Assembly (NCBI RefSeq): GCF_963666665.1
Contig: NZ_OY762999.1
Coordinates: forward strand, 3,167,501 to 3,231,500
Source: Maridesulfovibrio sp.
Lineage (GTDB): Bacteria > Desulfobacterota > Desulfovibrionia > Desulfovibrionales > Desulfovibrionaceae
DNA length: 64,000 bases
Direction: 5' to 3'
The translations under genes were made by a program, and so were the position numbers. A model generated the notes under the pieces. That model ran no database searches. It was not told where the DNA came from and saw only the letters and a list, made by a program, of their open reading frames with translations. Below are positions 42,694-50,872 of this stretch, piece by piece. Each line of letters starts with the position of its first letter. Positions within the stretch are counted from its first letter, which is position 1.

Positions 42694-44166
42694 TTATTCA
42701 TTCCACTGGATTTCGATGTTGATCTTGGTATCAAACATCTTTTCGTACTGGATAATTGCATCGCGCTTGTGGTTGAGCAGGTAGAGAGCCAGCTCTTCCT
42801 CGGCGTCGTAGACCAGCGGGGATTCACAATTAGGTTTGCGAAGCATGCGGTAAACATCTTTTAGGGCCTGCATGGCCTGCCATTCCATGTTACGGCGAAT
42901 GCCGGTTCCCTCACAACAGGGACAGGCTTCAGTGGAAACCGCAATGGCGGATGATCCCAGACGCTGGCGAACCAGCTCCATAAGCCCGAAACGGGAAATA
43001 CGGCCCACATCAGTACGGGCACGGTCGCCCTTAAGCGCTGCACGCATGGTCTTTTCCACCTCGCGGCAATGCTTGGGGTCCTTCATCTCAATGAAGTCGA
43101 TAACAACCTGACCGCCGAGGTCACGCAACTTGAGCTGACGGGCGATCATATCGGCACTTTCCTTATTGGTCTTGAGAGCCATTTCCTTGAAATTGCGCTC
43201 GCCACCGATTTTGCCGGAGTTGATGTCGATTGCGGTCAAAGCCTCGGTCTGGTCGAACACAAGACGTCCACCGGAAGGCAGGTTGACCTCGCGACCATAA
43301 ATCTGCTCGATCTGCTTAACCAGATTGAACCGTTCCCAGAGGGATTTATCGGTATCGGAATGGAGCTTAACCAGATTGGCACGACGCGGAAAAGAAAGAG
43401 TTGCCAGCTTCTTGACCTGTTCAAGGGTCTCCTGATCATCAACCCAGATTTCCACAACGTCGGAAGACAAGTAATCGCGAACAGCACGAGCAGCCAATCC
43501 CATTTCTTCATAAACGAGGGACGGCGGCTTGGCGTCCTGTCCTTTCTCACGGATGTCATTCCAGAGACGGGTCAGGAACTTGAAATCACGGCGCAGGGCG
43601 GATTTGCTCTGCCCCTTACTGGCGGTACGTACGATAACGCCCACCCCGGCTCCGGGGTTGACCTCGTCGATAACTTCCTTGAGCCTTTCGCGTTCTTTCT
43701 CGTCTTCAATCTTGCGGGAAATACCGATCTGTTCACGTCCGGGGGTAAGTACGAAATAGCGACCCGGAATGGAAAGATAAGAGGAAAGGAAAGCACCCTT
43801 CTTGCCGGTAGGTTCTTTCACTACCTGAACGAAAATCTCCTGTCCCGGCTTGAGAACCTTCTGGAGCAGGGGGTAACGATGGCCTTTCTTGAGCTTGTAG
43901 GCACCCTGATAGTATTCGGGATGCACCTCATCAACCTGCAAAAAGCCGTTACGTTCGGCTCCGTAGTTGATGAAAGCCGCCTGCAAAGCGGCATCGATGT
44001 TATGAATGTAACCTTTGTAGATGTTACCTTTGGTCTTGATCTGATGGAGCATTTCTACGTAATACTCGATGACCTGACCTTCCTGAGTCAGCGCAACTTC
44101 CACCTGTTCACCGGGAAGAACACTGATAAACATTTTTTCTTTTTTCTTCTGCTTTTTACCTGTCAT
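42694..44166 (-). CDS. rng: Ribonuclease G/E
   Basis: 490 residues, RNase G size rather than RNase E. An N-terminal S1-like segment (GNIYKGYIHNIDAALQAAFINYG), the 5'-sensor/catalytic region with FDQTEALTAIDINSGKIGG containing DIN, VVIDFIEMKDP with the second catalytic Asp, and the zinc-link CPCCEGTG near residue 415. It matures 16S rRNA 5' ends and degrades mRNA. A basic N-terminus (MTGKKQKKKEKM) is unusual but short. Confidence 0.94.
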   Translation of the reverse strand: MTGKKQKKKEKMFISVLPGEQVEVALTQEGQVIEYYVEMLHQIKTKGNIYKGYIHNIDAALQAAFINYGAERNGFLQVDEVHPEYYQGAYKLKKGHRYPLLQKVLKPGQEIFVQVVKEPTGKKGAFLSSYLSIPGRYFVLTPGREQIGISRKIEDEKERERLKEVIDEVNPGAGVGVIVRTASKGQSKSALRRDFKFLTRLWNDIREKGQDAKPPSLVYEEMGLAARAVRDYLSSDVVEIWVDDQETLEQVKKLATLSFPRRANLVKLHSDTDKSLWERFNLVKQIEQIYGREVNLPSGGRLVFDQTEALTAIDINSGKIGGERNFKEMALKTNKESADMIARQLKLRDLGGQVVIDFIEMKDPKHCREVEKTMRAALKGDRARTDVGRISRFGLMELVRQRLGSSAIAVSTEACPCCEGTGIRRNMEWQAMQALKDVYRMLRKPNCESPLVYDAEEELALYLLNHKRDAIIQYEKMFDTKINIEIQWNE

Positions 44167-44217
44167 TTTTAATCCAAAGAAAAGTTTTTAAATTTTCCCC
44201 GGACTCAGCAGCTAAAG

Positions 44218-45204
44218 TCATGATTCTTCGTCAAGCCTGCAATCGTAATAGATATCATTTCCAGTTTGCCTGACGTGCAGTCTGCCGCTTTTTTCCAGTT
44301 CTTCCAGAACCTGTTCCACCCTTTTCAAGGGGATATCAAGTGCTCCGGCGAGCTGTTGCGCTGTCTGCGGCCTGCGCATGATAGAAGCCTGAATCCGGTC
44401 AAATGCGTGGGAGCCTTCGCCCTGCACATGGGCAATGGTCTCATCACCGCTCCTTTTCTTTGCGCCGGTATCCGGTCCGCAATCCCTGTCTTTACAGGGC
44501 GCGGCATCAAGAACCTTTTTCCAGCGGCCTAGGGTCTCGGAATCAACCGGACCGGCCTTCTCCAGAGTACCGGGACGCGAAAGTGTGACCACATCAATGC
44601 GGTCCGGGGCAAGCTCGGAACAGAAATCTTTCATCAAAGAGAGGTTTTCGTCCGAATCGTTGTATCCCCGTGAAAGGAGCACTTCCAGAAAAATCTTACC
44701 ATTGAACTCCTTGCGGAATTCGATCAAGGCTTTGGCAATTGCCGTAGGGTCAGTCCCTTTGCACGGCCTGTTTATGGCCCTGAATTCCGAAGCAACAAGG
44801 GAATCCATGGAAGGAAGCACCACATCGGCTTCCAGCAGTTCCTTTCTCACTTCGGGGTCCGTCATGGCGGTCGCGTTTGTCAGCACGGCCACAGGCATTG
44901 ACGGGAAAAGTTTTTTTATGCCGCGAATCACTTCGGGCATTTCAGAGTTGAGGGTCGGTTCCCCTAGTCCCCCAAGGGTAATAAACTCAGGCGGCTGATG
45001 CCCCTCCTGCTTCCAATTTTCCAATTCACTAAGAATCTCAGCCGCGGGCACATAAACATCACGTTCACTGGTGAGCAGATCAGTCTTGCCCACTTCACAA
45101 TACACACAATCCATAGAGCAGACCCTGCGTCCAAGCAGATCCAGCCCCAGTGAACGACCTATCCTGCCGGAAAAAACCGGCCCGAAGACATATCTATAAC
45201 CCAT
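44218..45204 (-). CDS. Radical SAM protein with winged-helix C-terminus
   Basis: 328 residues from ATG 45204 (GAGG 5 bases upstream). Cluster motif CSMDCVYCEVG (C29, C33, C36), then ITLGGLGEPTL and VAVLTNATAM, typical of the COG0731-like Fe-S oxidoreductases. Residues about 270-328 look like a small winged helix (RPQTAQQLAGALDIPLKRVEQVLEELEKSGRLHVRQ). Function unknown; the DNA-binding-like tail on a radical SAM enzyme is noteworthy. Confidence 0.82.
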   Translation of the reverse strand: MGYRYVFGPVFSGRIGRSLGLDLLGRRVCSMDCVYCEVGKTDLLTSERDVYVPAAEILSELENWKQEGHQPPEFITLGGLGEPTLNSEMPEVIRGIKKLFPSMPVAVLTNATAMTDPEVRKELLEADVVLPSMDSLVASEFRAINRPCKGTDPTAIAKALIEFRKEFNGKIFLEVLLSRGYNDSDENLSLMKDFCSELAPDRIDVVTLSRPGTLEKAGPVDSETLGRWKKVLDAAPCKDRDCGPDTGAKKRSGDETIAHVQGEGSHAFDRIQASIMRRPQTAQQLAGALDIPLKRVEQVLEELEKSGRLHVRQTGNDIYYDCRLDEES

Positions 45205-45472
45205 AACGGCCTCATCAAGAAGCAAAAAAATCAATTAAATTTGATGCGCTTCGCACTTTTTTCTCATCAAAAAGACTTCGCCGTTGTCAACGTAACAAAC
45301 GAGCCTCTTAATTCCAACTGTGATTTTTGAGGGAGATGTGTAAAAATAGCTGCGCGAAGGTAAATTTCATTCAATGTGGTAGTTAAGCATTTATTCTTAA
45401 ATGTCAAAAAACTCAAGCGGTATATACATCACTGCAAACGGTGCTTTATCCGCCCTCTGAATGCATTAAATA

Positions 45473-45501
45473 TTGACTTTGTGCGGTTTCATCCGTAATC
45501 G
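45473..45501 (+). promoter_or_regulatory. Putative promoter of trmI
   Basis: TTGACT (45473-45478), 17-base spacer, TAATCG (45496-45501). The rest of the 326-base gap 45205-45530 is AT-rich and shows no gene or strong hairpin. Confidence 0.5.
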
Positions 45502-45530
45502 GGCCATAGACCAATTCAGGAGGAAGTCTA

Positions 45531-46466
45531 ATGCTTGAAGCTGGACAACTAATTTTGCTCGTAAACCCCAAAGGCAAGCGCTACCTGCGCACACTTAATG
45601 CCGGGGAAGAAATACATACACATGACGGCATGATGTACACCGACAACATCCTCGCCGCCGGGTACGGAAAGGTAGTAGAAACCCATTTGGGCAACAAATA
45701 CCAGATCCTCAAACCCACCATTTACGATATCATCAAGGGCCTCAAACGCCAGACCCAGATCATGTACCCCAAAGAGATCAGCTACCTGCTGCTCAAACTG
45801 GGCATCGGTCCCGGCACCCGTGTAGTCGAATCAGGCTCCGGCTCCGGCGGCCTGACCACTGCTCTGGCCTACTACGTTGGTGATACCGGCAAGGTATACA
45901 CCCACGAAAAACGCCCCGAATTTTACAAGCTGGTCCGCAAGAACCTTGAATGGGCCGGACTTGAGCACCGCGTTGAGCAGTTCAACCTGAACATCGAAGA
46001 CGGCTTCCTCGCCAGCGATTGCGATGCCCTCTTCCTCGACGTACCCAACCCCTGGGACTACCTGCACCACATTCCCAAAGCAGTAATCCCCGGCGCAATG
46101 TGCGGTTTCCTGCTGCCGACCACCAATCAGGTCAGCGACCTCCTCAAAGCCATGGAAACCATGCCTTTTGAAGAGCAGGAAGTATGCGAAATTCTCGTTC
46201 GCCACTACAAGCCCGTCGCAGAACGCCTCCGCCCCGAAGACCGCATGGTAGCGCACACCGGATACCTCGTCTTCGCCCGCAACATGGCAGGCTGCGAAAT
46301 GAGTGTAGAGCCGCCCAAGAAAAAGCGTGAGAATCGCGGCAAACCCGCTGCTGATAAGTATCATGTAGATAGAAAAGACATGATTCACGCCAAGAAAGAC
46401 GTTCCTGAAGCTACCGAAGCATCTGAAGAAGCTAAGCCTGAATCCAATGAGGAGAAGGCTGAATAA
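45531..46466 (+). CDS. trmI: tRNA (adenine58-N1)-methyltransferase TrmI
   Basis: 311 residues. The N-terminal small domain is followed by a Rossmann methyltransferase: VVESGSGSGGLTTALAYYV is motif I and ALFLDVPNPWDYLHHI is motif IV. It makes m1A58 in the T-loop of tRNA. The last 50 residues are charged and repetitive (KKKRENRGKP ... EATEASEEAKPESNEEKAE), a non-conserved tail. AGGAGG lies 7 bases before the ATG. Confidence 0.93.
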   Translation: MLEAGQLILLVNPKGKRYLRTLNAGEEIHTHDGMMYTDNILAAGYGKVVETHLGNKYQILKPTIYDIIKGLKRQTQIMYPKEISYLLLKLGIGPGTRVVESGSGSGGLTTALAYYVGDTGKVYTHEKRPEFYKLVRKNLEWAGLEHRVEQFNLNIEDGFLASDCDALFLDVPNPWDYLHHIPKAVIPGAMCGFLLPTTNQVSDLLKAMETMPFEEQEVCEILVRHYKPVAERLRPEDRMVAHTGYLVFARNMAGCEMSVEPPKKKRENRGKPAADKYHVDRKDMIHAKKDVPEATEASEEAKPESNEEKAE

Positions 46467-46500
46467 GTTCAGTTGTGGATAGTTGAAAATGTTATGATGA

Positions 46501-46535
46501 AAGCCGGGTCTCCGTTGGGAGGCCCGGCTTTTTTT
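46501..46535. terminator. Terminator between trmI and the HEPN-motif gene
   Basis: AAGCCGGG-T-CTCC-GTTG-GGAG-G-CCCGGCTT followed by seven T residues; the minus strand has a weaker tail. Confidence 0.88.
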
Positions 46536-46538
46536 GAA

Positions 46539-48362
46539 TTACTCATCATAAAATGGACTTAAAACACTATTAGCCCCAAACATGTAATCAATACAGTCTT
46601 CATATGTAAGCCTGTGCTCACCTTCCAGACCCTTAATATACTCTGTTTCAGATGATTTAATCACCTCAAGAGCTGTTTGTATATCAAAAACTCTTACCCG
46701 CTTGCCTACTGAGCTTACGGAGATTATCAACGTGTCCAAATAATCATGTAGGTTTTCAACCAAATTTCTAAGATATGGCAACGTGGATGCATTGTGGGCA
46801 ATATGATTACGCAATGTATATATTCTTCTTATATGCCACTCTAACTTTTGCCTATGCTCACGTATAACTCTACGAATTCTTTTTGTACTCTTATAGCTCT
46901 TATTTAGACTATAAACTCTATACCTAAGTAATGGATTAGAGTCCAACAACGAAATAAGTTCTTCTTTTTTATCATCAAAATCTCTCGCAACAACTAGATT
47001 AACAACCTTCACAAAAGAGCTCCCCTCTATGGGCAAGCTCTGCACAAACTCATTCACATTTGTCCCAGCATTACATAAATCATCCGTTAGGCATCTAAAA
47101 ATCTTCTCATTATAATTAAGAACGAGTGAAGGAATGATATAATCTGTGTACCAAACAATCCTGTCAGATTCACTGTTAGGTGACGGGAGAAAACCTTCAA
47201 GGGCTGCCCATAAATCTAACAATTGATTTTCATCGTTAGCACTGATCATCGCTGCATGATGAAAGTCTAAAACTTTTGCAAAATCCCTCGCAGCTGTTAT
47301 TGAGAAATGCTTTCCTAGCAAAATTTCAATTGTTGTTTTTAACCTTTCATCTCCCTCAGCCCGTTTAAAAATAGTCCCACACTCCATAGGTTTCTTACTT
47401 TGTTTTAACCTGTAGTATTTTTTATTCTCTACATCACACACAAAAGAATCATTTTGAATCTCGAACTCAATTGCATGATTATGGAAACGGCAAGTATCTA
47501 CATAAAACTTTAAATGGCCCTCAGCTCTATCTCTTGCTGTATGCGGATCCTTAGCCTTAACGTTCTGCACACAATATACAGCTCTATCTCGCCCTTTGCC
47601 CTTAATAAACTCGGTATATTTTTTCACACGATAAAATTCTTTAGGGCGCTCTTCAACATGCTTGATCTCGAATGGTTTTAAGTAACTGAGTAAGTTCTCA
47701 GGTAAACTAGAGGCCTTAAAACAGACGCTCCACGTACGATTATTTTGATCAAAATAATGTAAATAATCTATAAGCTGATCGTATGTTGTAATCCGAAGTG
47801 GCTCTGTTCTTTCATTGAAAAAAAACTTTTTAGTTATTCCAAGAACATACTGTCTAGAAAAACCTCTCCTTCCCACCTCTGTTGCAAAATCAGCAGCCAG
47901 TGCATAAATAGAACTCTTTTCACGATTGCCTTTTACTGCATCTAATAATTTATCTTTTAAATTTTGCCAGTAAACAGTCCCAACCTCTGTACGAGCAGCA
48001 ATACTTAAACTTTTCAATCTTGAACGATTAACATTCTCGTCATGCTTCGATAAAGTAGCCTCAATATCAGTCAGATACTGATTAACCTTACCTAAGAAAC
48101 TATGGCCAAAAATCAGGGTATTCTTTACATGATTTTTACATTCATTAATCGAAAAATTTAAAACTCCTTTTTTAATGCGCCCATTACAATAATATTTAAT
48201 AAGAGTTCTAAGCTCGAACAAACTTAAATGCAGATTCAATGCTGGCGCTTTATATGAATCCAATGAGGAATCATCAAGCAGTTCGCATACAGCTTGCGCA
48301 AAAAAAAGCATTCCTTCTGCTTGTGCGAGATTTTCCCATTTTGATACTGACAGCTCTTTCAT
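46539..48362 (-). CDS. Large HEPN-motif protein, probable defence or RNase effector
   Basis: 607 residues, much more AT-rich and with A/T-ending codons unlike its neighbours, suggesting horizontal acquisition. Near the C-terminus RRIYTLRNHIAHNAS contains the HEPN RNase motif R-N-x3-H (Arg518, His523); upstream, LLDLWAALEGFLPSPN is the usual companion helix of ApeA-like HEPN domains. The N-terminal 350 residues are unrecognised. ATG 48362 follows GGAGAGGGG; an upstream TTG at 48401 is less likely. RNA cleavage in anti-phage defence is inference from the motif and the neighbouring Fic and BrnTA genes. Confidence 0.7.
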   Translation of the reverse strand: MKELSVSKWENLAQAEGMLFFAQAVCELLDDSSLDSYKAPALNLHLSLFELRTLIKYYCNGRIKKGVLNFSINECKNHVKNTLIFGHSFLGKVNQYLTDIEATLSKHDENVNRSRLKSLSIAARTEVGTVYWQNLKDKLLDAVKGNREKSSIYALAADFATEVGRRGFSRQYVLGITKKFFFNERTEPLRITTYDQLIDYLHYFDQNNRTWSVCFKASSLPENLLSYLKPFEIKHVEERPKEFYRVKKYTEFIKGKGRDRAVYCVQNVKAKDPHTARDRAEGHLKFYVDTCRFHNHAIEFEIQNDSFVCDVENKKYYRLKQSKKPMECGTIFKRAEGDERLKTTIEILLGKHFSITAARDFAKVLDFHHAAMISANDENQLLDLWAALEGFLPSPNSESDRIVWYTDYIIPSLVLNYNEKIFRCLTDDLCNAGTNVNEFVQSLPIEGSSFVKVVNLVVARDFDDKKEELISLLDSNPLLRYRVYSLNKSYKSTKRIRRVIREHRQKLEWHIRRIYTLRNHIAHNASTLPYLRNLVENLHDYLDTLIISVSSVGKRVRVFDIQTALEVIKSSETEYIKGLEGEHRLTYEDCIDYMFGANSVLSPFYDE

Positions 48363-48472
48363 ACCCCTCTCCCTATATGAATATTTATTTTTGTTTATCA
48401 AAAACTCATAGCAAAACCCTCAACCTAAAAGCAATATAGATAGTTATAATTTTAAACTTCCAAAGATAAACG

Positions 48473-48523
48473 ATAAAGCCCCGCACTCAAACGAGCACGG
48501 GGCTTTTCAAATCTCCAACAAAA
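48473..48523. terminator. Terminator repeat, copy 1 (3' of the Fic gene)
   Basis: AAAGCCCCG-CACTC-loop-GAG-CACGGGGCTTTT hairpin. The 51 bases 48473-48523 are identical to 49929-49979 at 48 positions, the differences falling in the loop. Confidence 0.8.
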
Positions 48524-48541
48524 GAAAGACCTTATAAATAT

Positions 48542-49309
48542 TTATCTCACCCGCTCCAAAACCCCACACAAACTCTTCAAAACATACCCAGCAATCAACT
48601 CAATAAATTCAATCTTGTCATCCTCAAGATTACGCTTCTCCAAGGCATTGTAATAAGCCAGACGACTCTCAGTATCCCCGGCGATGTTAACGACCAGATA
48701 GCCGCGCTGCATCAGAATCAAGTTCATGACTAAGCGTGCGGTTCGCCCATTGCCGTCAATGAATGGGTGGATGGTAGCGATACGCTCATGCACTTCCGCA
48801 GCAAGCACAACAGGATGCAGAACAGGTTCATTCTCAACATACCATGCAACCATCTGCTCCATAAGGATAGGAACCTGCCACGGCTGCGGGGGAATATGTC
48901 GACTACCGGAAATAGCAACTGGAACACTGCGGTACCTGCCTGCGTTTTCGCGATCTATGCCTTGCAGGATAATGCCATGAATATCCTTAATGACCTTCTC
49001 TGAAAAATTTGAAGAATCTGCGGTTAATTCACGAACATACTGAATAGCTTCGTAATGGTTGACCGCTTCGAGGTGCTCCTGCATGGACTTTCCGCCGATG
49101 GTCAGCCCCTTATTGATGACGAGATCGGTCTCACGCAGAGTCAGGGTGTTACCCTCAATGCGGTTACTGTCGTAGGTATATTCAATATTCAGCGCTTCCA
49201 CTATCTGAGGACTGACGGAATCGCGGCATGCATCAAGCTCTGCTTTGCGCTCATCAATTTCGCTCAAAAGCGCAGTCAGGAATTCGGATTTATAATTATC
49301 AGCAGTCAT
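48542..49309 (-). CDS. Fic-family AMP/NMP-transferase with N-terminal inhibitory helix
   Basis: 255 residues. The Fic core HPFIDGNGRTAR (181-192) matches HxFx(D/E)GNGRxxR exactly, so an active enzyme is expected. N-terminal EYTYDSNRIEGNTLT carries the inhibitory motif (S/T)xxxE(G/N): Ser48, Glu52, Gly53, which blocks ATP in the resting state (class II Fic). The flap region is SGSRHIPPQ. It transfers a nucleotide, typically AMP, to a target hydroxyl; the target is unknown. AAGGAG precedes the ATG by 5. Confidence 0.9.
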   Translation of the reverse strand: MTADNYKSEFLTALLSEIDERKAELDACRDSVSPQIVEALNIEYTYDSNRIEGNTLTLRETDLVINKGLTIGGKSMQEHLEAVNHYEAIQYVRELTADSSNFSEKVIKDIHGIILQGIDRENAGRYRSVPVAISGSRHIPPQPWQVPILMEQMVAWYVENEPVLHPVVLAAEVHERIATIHPFIDGNGRTARLVMNLILMQRGYLVVNIAGDTESRLAYYNALEKRNLEDDKIEFIELIAGYVLKSLCGVLERVR

Positions 49310-49384
49310 AGAAACTCCTTTAACACAAAGTATTTGCTTAGCCTATGAAGGTCAATCCGCTATCAAAGAATACAGCCTCTACCC

Positions 49385-49421
49385 TTGACATCACTACCCT
49401 AGAATATACAATATATGTATA
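49385..49421 (+). promoter_or_regulatory. brnTA promoter with overlapping palindromic operator
   Basis: TTGACA (49385-49390), 16-base spacer, TACAAT (49407-49412). A perfect inverted repeat TATACA-ATATA-TGTATA (49405-49421) covers the -10 and reaches the predicted start of brnT. BrnA-type antitoxins autoregulate through palindromes at this position (known of the family). Confidence 0.6.
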
Positions 49422-49679
49422 CCATTTGAATACGATGAAAACAAAAGCGCAGCCAATCTAGAAAAACACGGCATTGATTTCGAGGCCGCACAGGCACTTT
49501 GGGGTGACCCCAACCTCTTGAAAATTCCGGCCCGGACTCAAGACGAACCGCGCAATTTTTATATCGGCATGATCAGCGGCAAACATTGGTCTGCTGTAAC
49601 AACTCCCCGCAATGGAGCCATCCGCATAATCTCGGTGCGCCGCTCCAGAAAGAAGGAGGTGGAACTCTATGAAAGCTAA
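49419..49679 (+). CDS. brnT: BrnT-family RNase toxin, start codon not canonical
   Basis: 86 codons reading [ATA]PFEYDENKSAANLEKHGIDFEAAQALWGD... and ending IRIISVRRSRKKEVELYES, which is BrnT over its whole length. No ATG, GTG or TTG lies in frame before the conserved FEYDENK; the position where BrnT normally has ATG is ATA at 49419. The predicted transcription start is also near 49419, so there is no leader for a ribosome binding site. Either translation starts at ATA or the toxin start is mutated. It overlaps brnA by 11 bases. Confidence 0.75.
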   Translation: MPFEYDENKSAANLEKHGIDFEAAQALWGDPNLLKIPARTQDEPRNFYIGMISGKHWSAVTTPRNGAIRIISVRRSRKKEVELYES

Positions 49680-49905
49680 AGAATTTGATGAAGCCTTTGA
49701 ATCTGATCAGGACATCACTGAACATTTGGACATGACAAAAGCAACACGCCCCAACAAAGGCACTAAACGGGTAAATGTAGATTTCCCCGCATGGATGGTC
49801 GTAGCTCTCGACCGCGAAGCCGAACGGCTTGGCATCAATAGGCAGGCGGTGATCAAAACATGGATCGCCAACCGCATTGATAGCGGACGTAGTGCTGACG
49901 TTTAA
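49669..49905 (+). CDS. brnA: BrnA-family antitoxin
   Basis: 78 residues. The C-terminal KRVNVDFPAWMVVALDREAERLGINRQAVIKTWIANRI is the ribbon-helix-helix domain of BrnA; the N-terminal part MKAKEFDEAFESDQDITEHLD is the toxin-wrapping segment. AGGAGG precedes the ATG by 9 bases and lies within brnT. It neutralises BrnT and represses the pair. Confidence 0.9.
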   Translation: MKAKEFDEAFESDQDITEHLDMTKATRPNKGTKRVNVDFPAWMVVALDREAERLGINRQAVIKTWIANRIDSGRSADV

Positions 49906-49928
49906 ACACCAGCTTTCCCCAGCCACAC

Positions 49929-49979
49929 ATAAAGCCCCGCACTCATCCGAGTACGGGGCTTTTCAAATCTCCAACAAAA
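49929..49979. terminator. Terminator repeat, copy 2 (between brnA and yccF)
   Basis: Same 51-base block as 48473-48523 (48 of 51 identical), same orientation. Functions between the convergent ends of brnA and the YccF gene. Confidence 0.8.
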
Positions 49980-49988
49980 CTTCAACAA

Positions 49989-50444
49989 CTAGCGGATATG
50001 CTTATTAATAGCAGCCTCATCCTTACGCCGCTGCACTTCATTCGCTACCACGGCGGGTACACAGACCATACCGACAGGACTGAAGATGGTCCGCAGTGAC
50101 TTTGCTAAAACCAAGGCTACCGGGATACCGACAATTGAGATTGCCAGACCTACTATCTGACAGATGGTGATCAGCGCGAAGATGATCCCGAAAGGAATCC
50201 AGAGGATCATGATAATTGTAGAATAAGCTTCCCATGCCGGGTTACTCTCAATATTGAGGTCCTCTTTGGAAACCATGGACCAGCTGAATGGAGCGAACAG
50301 AAATTTACTGTACTGGATCAACCCCAGACCGAGCGGTGAAGCAACAACAGTCAGCACCAGCAGTGAGCCGAGCAGGAAAAACATGATCGCGTTTATGAAT
50401 CCGAAGAAAGGGAAATACCACAAGATGTTTCCGAGTGTTCTCAT
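49989..50444 (-). CDS. YccF-family inner membrane protein
   Basis: 151 residues from ATG 50444 (GGAG 6 bases upstream). Two YccF repeats: RTLGNILWYFPFFGFINAIMFFLLGSLLVLTV...PLGLGLIQYSKF and a second set ending GIPVALVLAKSLRTIFSPVG, with about four membrane segments. Function unknown in the family. Confidence 0.85.
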   Translation of the reverse strand: MRTLGNILWYFPFFGFINAIMFFLLGSLLVLTVVASPLGLGLIQYSKFLFAPFSWSMVSKEDLNIESNPAWEAYSTIIMILWIPFGIIFALITICQIVGLAISIVGIPVALVLAKSLRTIFSPVGMVCVPAVVANEVQRRKDEAAINKHIR

Positions 50445-50553
50445 TTTAATCTCCAAAGTTTTGAGTACAGTCATCCACAATAGTAAGCATTGCAGAAGCC
50501 TGTATATTCTCTTTTCCCCTTATCCCGGCAAAACATCAAGTCTTTCCCGCATA

Positions 50554-50593
50554 CAAAAAAACCCCGGCACGACCATACTAGGACGCACCGGGG
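50554..50593 (-). terminator. Terminator of the 57-aa gene
   Basis: On the minus strand CCCCGG...CCGGGG with a 20-base interior followed by a run of T residues. Confidence 0.7.
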
Positions 50594-50622
50594 ATTTACT
50601 TACATTCAGACAACAGCCGAAA

Positions 50623-50796
50623 CTATTTTGACCATTCCCTGATCTTCTTGATTTCTTCCTGCCCGACCTGAATGTGCTCAAGGAAGGCCTGATGCTTTTC
50701 CGGATAAAGCTTTTCAAAAGCCTTATGCCAGTTGTGCATATCATCATCGCTGAATCCGGCTTCGCGGAATATTTCAGTCCATTTTTCCTTATCCAT
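50623..50796 (-). CDS. Small stand-alone paralogue of the MerR-methyltransferase middle domain
   Basis: 57 residues from ATG 50796 (AGGAG 6 bases upstream): KWTEIFREAGFSDDDMHNWHKAFEKLYPEKHQAFLEHIQVGQEEIKKIREWS. The next gene carries the same segment internally (AWTEVLRSSGFSEKDMEDWHKAFERTHPEKHQQFLEYLQIPDDEIRLIRKWS), about 60% identical by eye. It is followed by its own terminator. Its role, perhaps as a competitor or ligand-binding partner, is unknown. Confidence 0.75.
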   Translation of the reverse strand: MDKEKWTEIFREAGFSDDDMHNWHKAFEKLYPEKHQAFLEHIQVGQEEIKKIREWSK

Positions 50797-50872
50797 TGTG
50801 CTCTCCTGATCTTTGTCTGCAACCATGTGGCCTACATAGTTGCGGTTATATTAATCTGCAGATTGCTGCTTA

